A DNA stretch of 6,996 nucleotides from Candidatus Heimdallarchaeota archaeon (GCA_030668165.1 DAOUUM010000157.1:1-6996); one strand, 5' to 3'. Shown: positions 1 to 5,863, counted from the first letter of the stretch. Program-made: numbers and translations. Notes: generated from the sequence alone by a model not told the origin.

Positions 1-120
1 ACTACGAGTGATACTACTACGAGTGATACTACTACGAGTGATACTACTACGAGTGATACTACTACGAGTGATACTACTACGAGTGATACTACTACGAGTG
101 ATACTACTACGAGTGACACT
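1..120 (+). repeat. 15-bp coding tandem repeat, 8 copies
   Basis: The unit actacgagtgatact occurs eight times with no spacers. Seven copies are identical and the eighth differs by one synonymous base (T117C). The array touches the left edge, so the true copy number may be larger. The period is a multiple of three, so gain or loss of copies changes stalk length without shifting the frame. The near identity suggests recent expansion or ongoing slippage/recombination. Confidence 0.95.
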
Positions 121-228
121 GGGGTTCCATCTTCAGATACCCCCACACTTGGTTTCATACCAATACAATTTCAATTTATTGTGTTTGGTATAATTGTATT
201 TTCTTTAATTAGGAGGAAAAATAAATGA
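1..228 (+). CDS. C-terminal end of a surface protein: TTSDT-repeat stalk plus membrane anchor (5' end outside window)
   Basis: Reading frame 1 is open from the first base to a TGA at 226-228. It encodes eight consecutive TTSDT pentapeptides (1-120), a short Ser/Thr/Pro linker (GVPSSDTPTLGF), a hydrophobic helix (FIVFGIIVFSLI) and a basic tail RRKNK. This is the layout of an archaeal extracellular protein held at the membrane by its C-terminus, with a Thr/Ser-rich stalk that is probably O-glycosylated. The single base difference among the repeats (T to C at 117) is synonymous for Asp, which supports this frame. The catalytic or binding domain lies to the left and cannot be seen. Because the next gene is a solute-binding protein with a similar anchor and overlaps it by 4 bp, this is likely another binding protein or a partner of it, but that is inference. 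Confidence is high for the frame and low for the function. Confidence 0.8.
   Translation, partial: TTSDTTTSDTTTSDTTTSDTTTSDTTTSDTTTSDTTTSDTGVPSSDTPTLGFIPIQFQFIVFGIIVFSLIRRKNK
211..216 (+). promoter_or_regulatory. Shine-Dalgarno site for the gene at 225
   Basis: AGGAGG lies 8 nt before the ATG at 225. The same bases encode two Arg residues of the basic tail of the upstream protein. Together with the ATGA overlap (225-228), this indicates translational coupling between the two surface protein genes. Confidence 0.85.
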
Positions 229-2396
229 AGTTAAAATTAATAATTGCAAGTATTCTGATATTATCCAGTCTTTACATGACCAGTGCAGCACCTGTTGAGG
301 ATTATAATTTTTCAATAGATTTTTATTATCAAGCAGGTTCGCCAAACCAGCAAACACAAGGCCTGTATATAAAAGAAGCTTTGAAACCATTAGGTATTAA
401 TGTAGAATTGCATCCCATACCATGGGGCTCTTTTGTTGGAAAATTACTTCACTACAACGAATATGATGATTTTGATCTAGCTACTGTGAGATTTTCTGGT
501 GAGAAGCCAGTACCAGATTTTATGTGGCAATACCACTCAACCCAAACTTCTTTTGGTCAGTCTCTGTACCAACTGCACTATCCTGAATTCCAGGATTGGC
601 AGTTAGAAGATGTCGGTGTTGCTACAGCAGATGTAGATCAATTGCTAGAGGATATTGAGTTTGAACAAAATCTAAATATCAGAAAATCTCTCATCGATCA
701 ATTTAATGAGTTGTTCATGACCAAATTGCTGTATGATTATCCTATGTATTCATCAACAGCCAAAACATCAATGTGGAAAGGTTATGGTGGTGAGAATAAT
801 GAACTGTGGAATCCAGATCTTGGAGCACTTGAATCCCGGATGCTTGGTGCAACCTGGACCTCTTATACGCCATCAGAGAGGATATCGAGTAGTACTCACA
901 TGAGGTTATCACTTGATTCGCCTGCAAGCGCAGAAATGTTTGATCCCAATCAATCATTTGATAGTGCAACCTCAGATCTTACCCGATATATACATGATGG
1001 TTTATTATACATGGATGAGAATTATCAAACTCATCCGGGTATTGCGTGGAATTGGTATTTCAGGGATAGTGGAGTAACATATGACCATGATAATAATGTA
1101 GTAACCCCAGAAATTGATACTATTGAACTGGTTTATCTCCTAAGGGATGATGCAATGTGGACTGAAACGACTGATGTTAGTGGTAATGCAGTACCCACAG
1201 AAGCTGTTGATGCACAGGATTTTGTACTGGCAATGGATATGTACAAGCATCCTCTATCTCTGATCAGTGGAAAGGAATACTATGATCCTGTTGTGGACTA
1301 TTTTGCAAGTACCAGTATCACAAACAATGATACATTCACCATCAGAATTAATGCAGAGGAATTTGCAGTTGACAGCTACTATACTTATGGTGCAATCTCT
1401 CCAGTTCCAGCTCATATTTTGGGTGGGGAATTGTATTACAATTTCAATACTGCCAAAGTTTCAGATTTTGCGTCCTGGAATCCTCAACAAGCAGAAGAAT
1501 GGACTCACTGGGCATCACCTGAAGGTCACTCACTTGTGGGTGCTTATGATATAGTTGACTTAAACATAGGTGAGTACTACTCTTATGCAGCCCGGAATGA
1601 TTACTATTATCCAAATGAGGATGATGTTGATACCTTCTACGATCCTGTAGCTCTATTTGCAATAGAAACTGATACTGGACTTGATTTATCTATTTTTGCA
1701 CCTCATATGAATACCATTCATCCATCTCCCCTTTATTGGGCATGGGATTCACCAGCCAAGCCAAGTTCACAGGGAATAGAAACCTTTGAATACGTTGTGA
1801 TTGATGATATTAATGCAGTATTACTTGTATTTGATTCAGGCAATGTTGATCTTTTTGAAAGTTCAGGTCTTGGTGCTCAACAAGTAAAGGAACACGAAGA
1901 AAATCCAAATTTAGTAGTCAAAACAAGTTTACAAGCACGTGGTCCGGAATCATTATTCTTTAATTTATTGAATCCAGATCTCAAAAAATTCAATGTGCGA
2001 TTGGCAATAGCACATGCATTGGATAAACAATTAATGACTGAGATATCTGATGGTTTAGCCGTTCCACATGATTCTGTTGTGTGGATGAATAGTGGTTTTT
2101 ATTACGACGATTCATTTGGTATTGATTATGATCTAGACTATGCCAAATCATTGATGGAATTGGAAGGCTATACTATCCCTACCACTGAATTATCCAGTTT
2201 AACCGATTTAAACGGACTTGGTGAATTGAATGACAATTTGGACACTGGTAATGATCTACCTATGAATTATGTCCACGAAGAGATAGCTGTTGATGAGATA
2301 CCAGCTGTTGATGAGATAGATAATTATAATTCATTTTTCTGGCTATCATCCATTCTCCTATTTGTTCCAATTGTAATTTTGAAAAGAAAATACTGA
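225..2396 (+). CDS. Surface-anchored family 5 (peptide-type) ABC solute-binding protein, apparently circularly permuted
   Basis: A 723-residue exported protein. A Sec signal peptide covers residues 1 to about 22 (KLKLIIASILILSSLY core, probable cleavage near SAA/P) with no lipobox Cys. The C-terminus has an acidic linker, a helix at about 703-719 and the tail KRKY, so it is membrane anchored with the body outside. The family is shown by residues 572-604: GPESLFFN followed by KKFNVRLAIAHALDK, matching the SBP_bac_5 pattern (fN, VRqAi.yAiDk). Also seen are TRYIHDGLLYMD (253-264), ELVYLLRDDAMW (301-312) and AVDAQDFVLAMDMY (327-340), which are the usual N-terminal-half motifs in their normal order. 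However, residues about 28-187 (YIKEALKPLGINVEL, FDLATVRFSG, PDFMWQYHS, then R153 to P173 and WKGYGG) look like the C-terminal lobe of the same family placed first, and the chain ends after AKSLMELEGY (640-649), just where that lobe would normally follow. The likely role is capture of peptides or other solutes for an ABC importer. No permease or ATPase gene is adjacent. The start is fixed by the signal peptide and the Shine-Dalgarno site. Confidence 0.85.
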   Translation: MKLKLIIASILILSSLYMTSAAPVEDYNFSIDFYYQAGSPNQQTQGLYIKEALKPLGINVELHPIPWGSFVGKLLHYNEYDDFDLATVRFSGEKPVPDFMWQYHSTQTSFGQSLYQLHYPEFQDWQLEDVGVATADVDQLLEDIEFEQNLNIRKSLIDQFNELFMTKLLYDYPMYSSTAKTSMWKGYGGENNELWNPDLGALESRMLGATWTSYTPSERISSSTHMRLSLDSPASAEMFDPNQSFDSATSDLTRYIHDGLLYMDENYQTHPGIAWNWYFRDSGVTYDHDNNVVTPEIDTIELVYLLRDDAMWTETTDVSGNAVPTEAVDAQDFVLAMDMYKHPLSLISGKEYYDPVVDYFASTSITNNDTFTIRINAEEFAVDSYYTYGAISPVPAHILGGELYYNFNTAKVSDFASWNPQQAEEWTHWASPEGHSLVGAYDIVDLNIGEYYSYAARNDYYYPNEDDVDTFYDPVALFAIETDTGLDLSIFAPHMNTIHPSPLYWAWDSPAKPSSQGIETFEYVVIDDINAVLLVFDSGNVDLFESSGLGAQQVKEHEENPNLVVKTSLQARGPESLFFNLLNPDLKKFNVRLAIAHALDKQLMTEISDGLAVPHDSVVWMNSGFYYDDSFGIDYDLDYAKSLMELEGYTIPTTELSSLTDLNGLGELNDNLDTGNDLPMNYVHEEIAVDEIPAVDEIDNYNSFFWLSSILLFVPIVILKRKY
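2286..2321 (+). repeat. 18-bp coding duplication in the anchor linker (AVDEIP/AVDEID)
   Basis: Two adjacent 18-bp units share their first 15 bases exactly (gctgttgatgagata) and differ in the last codon. They encode AVDEIP and AVDEID at residues 688-699 of the solute-binding protein, in the acidic linker just before the membrane helix. Identity at third codon positions points to a recent duplication. Confidence 0.8.
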
Positions 2397-2470
2397 TCAA
2401 ACCATCTAAATAAATCAAACATATTCTAAATAAAAAACATAATTGAATAATAAATAAATTAATAGATATT
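2397..2470. other. Convergent intergenic spacer, very AT-rich
   Basis: This 74-bp gap separates the 3' ends of the solute-binding protein gene and the minus-strand membrane protein gene. It holds no open frame of note and is dominated by A-rich runs. An oligo-A run at 2432-2437 reads as T6 on the minus strand and could end that transcript. No comparable T-run is seen for the plus-strand gene. Confidence 0.6.
2432..2437 (-). terminator. Candidate oligo-T terminator for the minus-strand membrane protein gene
   Basis: Six consecutive T on the minus strand lie about 34 nt beyond the stop of the gene at 2471-3091, with no hairpin needed. Archaeal RNA polymerase commonly terminates at such T-tracts. 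The position is right, but the tract is short. Confidence 0.4.
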
Positions 2471-3091
2471 TTATATCCTGTTCTTGATTATCTTAATAAT
2501 AATAGTTCCAAGCATTATACCCATTAGATTTGCAAGTAAATCACCTAGGGTATCAATCCAACCGTATGCTATTGAGTTCACAGTCCAGTAATCTATATTC
2601 TCAGGGATGGTTAGATACTCCATAATTTCCCATATTAATCCAATCAGTAATGTGATCAGGATATCCACCCATAAATATTTTGAACTATCCTTTCTTCCGA
2701 CTCTTAGTAAAAGGAAAATTACAAGTGATGCATTGGCATGTAATATTTTGTTGAAAATTGGAACTCTATCATAGATGTAGATTGGTGGGACCATACCTCC
2801 ATAATGGATTATAAGTGAGAACAGGGCATACCATAGTATCCATGAATTCATGAACCAACCCTTCCAGGGATATTTATCGGGATATTTAATTGTGAATATT
2901 CCAAATGCAATCACTAGCAGCCCATCAAATAATCTTCTGAACCATGCTGGGAGATGGGTGATTAATCTCTCCTCTGGATAGGCAAGGTATGAATATATCC
3001 CATATATGGCATAAATAAAACCAGTGAAAATGAACAATTTCCATACCCTTGGAATGTTGACATTATCCAAACCACCATTCTCGTGTATCAA
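2471..3091 (-). CDS. Polytopic membrane protein with VanZ/YjdF (DUF2238)-like signature
   Basis: A 206-residue integral membrane protein with about six hydrophobic segments (roughly 16-36, 54-68, 82-97, 112-130, 139-157, 184-203). Polar residues sit at membrane edges: H118 (FNKILHANASL), W154-E155 and E158 (WEIMEY), then GWIDTLGDLLANLMG at 177-191 with D180, T181 and D184. The order His, E-x-x-E, D-T-x-x-D, N-x-x-G resembles the VanZ-like and YjdF/DUF2238 membrane families. That assignment is by pattern only and no substrate can be named. The start must be TTG: an in-frame stop lies directly upstream and the first internal Met is residue 81. TTG at 3091 is preceded by GAGATGA 6 nt away and by a TATA-like box 27 bp away; a second TTG (residue 8) is less well supported. 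It is divergent from the polyprenyl synthase gene, so shared regulation is possible. Confidence 0.7.
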   Translation of the reverse strand: MIHENGGLDNVNIPRVWKLFIFTGFIYAIYGIYSYLAYPEERLITHLPAWFRRLFDGLLVIAFGIFTIKYPDKYPWKGWFMNSWILWYALFSLIIHYGGMVPPIYIYDRVPIFNKILHANASLVIFLLLRVGRKDSSKYLWVDILITLLIGLIWEIMEYLTIPENIDYWTVNSIAYGWIDTLGDLLANLMGIMLGTIIIKIIKNRI

Positions 3092-3113
3092 TCAATGTCA
3101 TCTCATATTGCTT

Positions 3114-3121
3114 AATTATAA
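3114..3121 (-). promoter_or_regulatory. TATA-like box for the minus-strand membrane protein gene
   Basis: On the minus strand this reads TTATAATT, centred about 26-27 bp before the TTG start at 3091. That is the distance expected between box A and the transcription start, so the transcript may begin at or very near the start codon. A weak Shine-Dalgarno-like GAGATGA also lies in between, so the initiation mode is unsettled. Confidence 0.5.
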
Positions 3122-3131
3122 TTGATTGGCT

Positions 3132-3178
3132 AATTCAAAATTAATTTGAACAACTTGAACAAGTTAAATTCAAAATTA
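3132..3178. promoter_or_regulatory. Nested palindrome and direct repeats in the divergent promoter region (candidate operator)
   Basis: A perfect 6-bp dyad AACTTG-AA-CAAGTT lies at 3152-3165. It is flanked by TTTGAA (3145-3150) and TTCAAA (3169-3174), which form an outer, slightly off-centre dyad. TTGAACAA occurs twice with 9-bp spacing (3146-3153, 3155-3162), and AATTCAAAATTA occurs twice (3132-3143, 3167-3178). The element sits between the two divergent TATA boxes, so a dimeric regulator bound here could act on both genes. No regulator gene is visible. Confidence 0.5.
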
Positions 3179-3200
3179 CTAGCAATTCGATCAAACAAAT

Positions 3201-3208
3201 CTTATATG
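3201..3208 (+). promoter_or_regulatory. TATA-like box for the polyprenyl synthase gene
   Basis: CTTATATG, preceded by an A-rich stretch (CAAACAAAT) that could serve as the BRE. Its centre is about 24 bp before the GTG at 3228 and 30 bp before an in-frame TTG at 3234. The transcript is therefore probably leaderless or nearly so. No Shine-Dalgarno site is seen before either codon. Confidence 0.6.
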
Positions 3209-3227
3209 ACGCAAGATATTTTCGATT

Positions 3228-4229
3228 GTGGATTTGAAGCTAGAAATTGCCAAAAGAGGTAAGAAAGCCATAGAATATCTACTGATGAAATCAGAGGAAA
3301 AGATTCATCCTGAATCTCTGAGAGAGGCTGCTGAACATTACCTTAGAGCTGGAGGAAAAGGTTTCCGTCCAGCAATGCTTCAACTTGTGTGTGGTGCACT
3401 GGGTGGTGATGAAGAAATTGCTCTTCCGGTGGCTGCAGCTATTGAAGCCGTCCATGTTTCCTCACTGATTCATGATGATATGATGGATCAGGATGCTACC
3501 CGAAGAGGAGTGGAGGCAGTGTGGAAAAAATGGGACAACACAATAGCTATACTGGCTGGAGATGTATTGATTGGGATTGGGTACGTTCTGGCATCAGAGA
3601 TGGAATCTATTAATGATGATATATGTCACCAATTCTCAACCAAATTGGCTAATATTTATGTAGAACTGTGCCATGGACAGATGTTGGATATCTCTTTTGA
3701 GGACATGGATTTTGCAGATATTTCAGTTGAGGAAATTAAGAAGATGCAGTACCTAAAAACAGGAGTATTGTTTGAGTTCTCATGTGTGACCGGAGCAAAA
3801 ATTGCACTCAATACAACAGATGATCCAATGATTGATACAGTCAGAGAGTATGCCAGACTTGCAGGAACTGCATTTCAGATGCAGGACGATATCATCGGCC
3901 TTCTGGGTGATGAGGAAAAGGTTGGCAAACCCATCGGATCTGATATCAGAGAGGGTAAACGCACTTTAATCGCAGTACACGCCGTGCTAAATGCAGATGA
4001 AACACAAAAAGAATTGTTATTATCGGTTCTTGGTAATCATGAAGCTAGTGAAGAAGAGATAAGGACCTGTCTAAACACCATGCAGGATATAGGTTCTGTT
4101 GATTATGCAAAACATATGGCTAAAGAGATGGCAGAGAAGGCAATGAAGCATATTGATGAATTACCAGTGAATGAACAATCCAAATTACTGAAAATGTTTG
4201 CAGCTTACATGATAGAGAGAGAATTTTAA
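3228..4229 (+). CDS. Polyprenyl (geranylgeranyl-type) diphosphate synthase
   Basis: A 333-residue trans-isoprenyl diphosphate synthase that condenses isopentenyl diphosphate onto allylic primers, for archaeal lipid or isoprenoid chains. All family motifs are present in order: GGKGFRP (42-48), the first Asp-rich motif DDMMD (83-87) followed by R92-R93, KTG (177-179), FQMQDD (216-221) with the second motif in the form DDIIG, then GKPIGSDIREGK (233-244). DDIIG in place of DDxxD is common in archaeal members. Chain length is usually set by the residue five before the first Asp: here it is Ser78, where known archaeal GGPP synthases have Phe or Tyr. A product longer than C20 is therefore possible. 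The start is GTG at 3228, limited upstream by an in-frame TGA at 3207; TTG at 3234 is the alternative. It stands alone as a transcription unit, 99 bp ahead of pyrB. Confidence 0.9.
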   Translation: MDLKLEIAKRGKKAIEYLLMKSEEKIHPESLREAAEHYLRAGGKGFRPAMLQLVCGALGGDEEIALPVAAAIEAVHVSSLIHDDMMDQDATRRGVEAVWKKWDNTIAILAGDVLIGIGYVLASEMESINDDICHQFSTKLANIYVELCHGQMLDISFEDMDFADISVEEIKKMQYLKTGVLFEFSCVTGAKIALNTTDDPMIDTVREYARLAGTAFQMQDDIIGLLGDEEKVGKPIGSDIREGKRTLIAVHAVLNADETQKELLLSVLGNHEASEEEIRTCLNTMQDIGSVDYAKHMAKEMAEKAMKHIDELPVNEQSKLLKMFAAYMIEREF

Positions 4230-4328
4230 TTATTAGAAAATCAAATGACACGTTTCAATCCTATCAATCTCAAGAACATTAAGTTGAATGAGTAATTCTT
4301 AAAAAGTTCGAAATATTTATCGGAAATA
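4230..4328. other. Intergenic region between the polyprenyl synthase gene and pyrB
   Basis: 99 bp without a gene. It has no strong T-tract behind the synthase gene and holds the probable pyrB promoter at its right end. A second AT box, AAATATTTAT (4311-4320), is too close to the pyrB ATG to be its TATA box. Confidence 0.6.
4298..4305 (+). promoter_or_regulatory. TATA-like box for the pyrBI operon
   Basis: CTTAAAAA is centred about 27-28 bp before the ATG at 4329, the distance expected if transcription starts at the A of the start codon. No Shine-Dalgarno site is seen between them, so a leaderless pyrB message is the simplest reading. Confidence 0.55.
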
Positions 4329-5243
4329 ATGATCAATCATATTGTTTCAATCAAGGATATAGATAAGGAAACCATATTGGATATCATTCAATACGCTGCA
4401 AAGATAGAGGCAAATCCCGAAGTCTATGCAGAAAAACAAAAGGGAAAGATCTTGTCTACCATATTTTTTGAGCCAAGTACAAGAACCAGGCTTTCCTTTG
4501 AATCTGCAATGCTCAGATTAGGTGGAAAGGTGATTGGAATTGCTGATCCAAAAACTTCTTCTCTCAAAAAAGGAGAATCGATCTCAGATACCATCAGAAT
4601 GGCTGCTGCATATTCGGATATTATAGTTATGAGGCACTTTCTGGAGGGATCTGGACGGGTGGCTGCCGAGTATTCCTCGGTACCTGTGGTATCTGGAGGG
4701 ACAGGTATTCAGGAACATCCAACCCAGGCTTTGTTGGATCTGTATACAATCTACAAGGAATTTGGCAGGATAGACAATCTGACAATTGGATTGCTGGGTG
4801 ATCTCAGGTATGGGAGAACCATCCCATCACTACTCTATGCATTTGCAAAATTTAATAATGTCAAAATATATCTCTACTCTCCCCAACAACTTAGAGCACG
4901 TATGACTGTGCTATCGGATGTTGAGGATAAATTGGAATATCGTGTTGAGGACAATCTGGAGGATACAATTGATCAGTTGGATGTACTGTATGTGACAAGG
5001 GTTCAGAAGGAGAGATTTCCAGATGAGCAGGCATATGAAAGGGTAAAAGGTAGTTTTATCATCTCTCCTGATACTCTGAAAAATGCCAAGGAAAATATGA
5101 TAGTAATGCATCCTCTTCCCCGGGTTGGGGAGATCGAATACGATGTCGATGATTTACCCCAGGCCAGATATTTTCAACAGGCAAAAAATGGTGTTTGGAC
5201 GCGTATGTCAATTCTAGATAAGCTACTGGAGGAAAGAAAATGA
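4329..5243 (+). CDS. pyrB: Aspartate carbamoyltransferase catalytic chain
   Basis: A 304-residue protein, the normal length for the catalytic chain. It makes N-carbamoyl-L-aspartate from carbamoyl phosphate and aspartate, the first committed step of pyrimidine synthesis. Carbamoyl-phosphate binding residues are in FFEPSTRTR (46-54), the 80s loop SSLKKGES (77-84, with K81 matching the E. coli Lys84), MRH (101-103) and EHPTQALLD (129-137). The aspartate side has GDLRYGRT (157-164), TRVQKERF (223-230) and HPLPR (261-265). No catalytic residue is missing. The gene ends in an ATGA overlap with pyrI, so the two chains should be made together and assemble into the allosteric holoenzyme. OTCase is excluded by the HPTQ/TRVQ/HPLPR set and by the pyrI neighbour. 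Confidence 0.97.
   Translation: MINHIVSIKDIDKETILDIIQYAAKIEANPEVYAEKQKGKILSTIFFEPSTRTRLSFESAMLRLGGKVIGIADPKTSSLKKGESISDTIRMAAAYSDIIVMRHFLEGSGRVAAEYSSVPVVSGGTGIQEHPTQALLDLYTIYKEFGRIDNLTIGLLGDLRYGRTIPSLLYAFAKFNNVKIYLYSPQQLRARMTVLSDVEDKLEYRVEDNLEDTIDQLDVLYVTRVQKERFPDEQAYERVKGSFIISPDTLKNAKENMIVMHPLPRVGEIEYDVDDLPQARYFQQAKNGVWTRMSILDKLLEERK
5228..5232 (+). promoter_or_regulatory. Shine-Dalgarno site for pyrI
   Basis: GGAGG inside the last codons of pyrB, 7 nt before the pyrI ATG. With the ATGA overlap at 5240-5243 it supports coupled translation of the two subunits. Confidence 0.85.
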
Positions 5244-5722
5244 GTGAAGAGAGAACCATGATTGTCTCAAAGATTGAGCGAGGTACGGTTATTGATAAGA
5301 TTCCAGCTGGTAAATCGTTGCAACTTATCTACATGTTACATATCACTGGTGATGAGATGAAAACAGTTGCTGTTGGAATTCATGTTAATTCAGCATCAAT
5401 GGGAAAGAAGGACATACTAAAACTAACCAATCGAGATCTCAGTGGTGCAGAGCTTAACAAGATCTGGTTAATTGCTCCAGATGCTGTTATATCAACAATT
5501 AAAGATTATCAGGTATCGGATAAGAGACCGATATCATCCATGCGATCTGGGAACGAGTTTGAGGGAGTACTCAAATGTAATAATCCCACATGTGCCACCA
5601 ACTTCAATGAACCTGTAAAAAATAAATTTATTCTGATGGATCGGGATCCACTGCTGGTAAGGTGTTATTACTGCGATAGGGTCATGATTGAAGATAATAT
5701 CAAAGATCAACTGGGTATGTGA
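5240..5722 (+). CDS. pyrI: Aspartate carbamoyltransferase regulatory chain
   Basis: A 160-residue protein, the usual size. The N-terminal allosteric domain (about 8-100) contains IERGTVIDKIPAG (12-24) and MGKKDILKL (54-62). The C-terminal zinc domain has C113, C118 (CNNPTC) and C142, C145 (CYYC), which hold the Zn that docks the regulatory dimer onto PyrB. By alignment to E. coli PyrI from memory, nucleotide-contact residues Asp19, Lys60 and Lys94 are kept as D19, K61 and K95, but Asn84 corresponds to Ser85. Feedback by nucleotides is therefore likely, possibly with altered CTP/UTP response. It overlaps pyrB by 4 bp. About 250 bp follow before feoA, so pyrBI is probably a bicistronic unit. 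Confidence 0.97.
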   Translation: MSEERTMIVSKIERGTVIDKIPAGKSLQLIYMLHITGDEMKTVAVGIHVNSASMGKKDILKLTNRDLSGAELNKIWLIAPDAVISTIKDYQVSDKRPISSMRSGNEFEGVLKCNNPTCATNFNEPVKNKFILMDRDPLLVRCYYCDRVMIEDNIKDQLGM

Positions 5723-5769
5723 AATATTTATCCAAATCGAATTCTATGATTGCAATTATTAGCTTCTCA

Positions 5770-5774
5770 TTTTT
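5770..5774 (+). terminator. Weak candidate T-tract terminator after pyrI
   Basis: TTTTT about 48 nt past the pyrI stop, in a T-rich context (CTCATTTTTAATG) and without a clear hairpin. It would suit archaeal T-tract termination, but the tract is short. Confidence 0.3.
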
Positions 5775-5791
5775 AATGTATATGAATTTCG

Positions 5792-5810
5792 TATAAATGT
5801 TCGCTCGAAC
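5792..5810 (+). promoter_or_regulatory. TATA candidate abutting a GTTCG-CT-CGAAC dyad
   Basis: TATAAAT (5792-5798) is followed directly by GTTCGCTCGAAC (5799-5810), a perfect 5-bp inverted repeat with a 2-bp centre. A further CGAAC follows at 5810-5814. The GC content of this block stands out from the AT-rich surroundings. A repressor bound here would block RNA polymerase from a promoter with a start near 5820. The target would be feoAB. Confidence 0.4.
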
Positions 5811-5823
5811 GAACTTTGTTAGT

Positions 5824-5836
5824 CCAAACTTTTTGG
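5824..5836. promoter_or_regulatory. CCAAA-CTT-TTTGG dyad, candidate operator
   Basis: A 5-bp perfect inverted repeat with a 3-bp centre lies about 19 bp before the second TATA candidate, overlapping the left arm of the long-range repeat. It could bind a metal-responsive dimer of the DtxR type common in archaea, but it does not clearly match a known DtxR consensus. Confidence 0.35.
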
Positions 5837-5854
5837 TGAATTTAAAAAGATTTA

Positions 5855-5863
5855 AAATATATA
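5855..5863 (+). promoter_or_regulatory. TATA-like box upstream of feoAB
   Basis: AAATATATA within TTTAAAATATATAG is the best box A match in the gap. Transcription would start near 5885, leaving a leader of about 85 nt before feoA. Confidence 0.5.

Noticed and set aside
1..120. CRISPR array or integron-like repeat
   Set aside because: The units are 15 bp, directly adjacent and without spacers, and they are in frame with a coding region.
8..193. Open frame with ILLRV repeats over the tandem array
   Set aside because: It is an alternative frame of the same 15-bp repeat. Frame 1 gives a stalk, anchor helix and stop overlapping the next start, and its only repeat variant is synonymous, so the ILLRV frame is a shadow.
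130..228. PGF-CTERM/archaeosortase sorting signal at the anchor
   Set aside because: There is a GF before the helix and RRK after it, but no PGF or other defined sorting tripeptide. A plain C-terminal membrane anchor is enough.
742..1662. Four open frames of 72-95 residues on both strands inside the solute-binding protein gene
   Set aside because: They overlap strongly supported family 5 coding sequence, lack ribosome sites and have low-information sequences.
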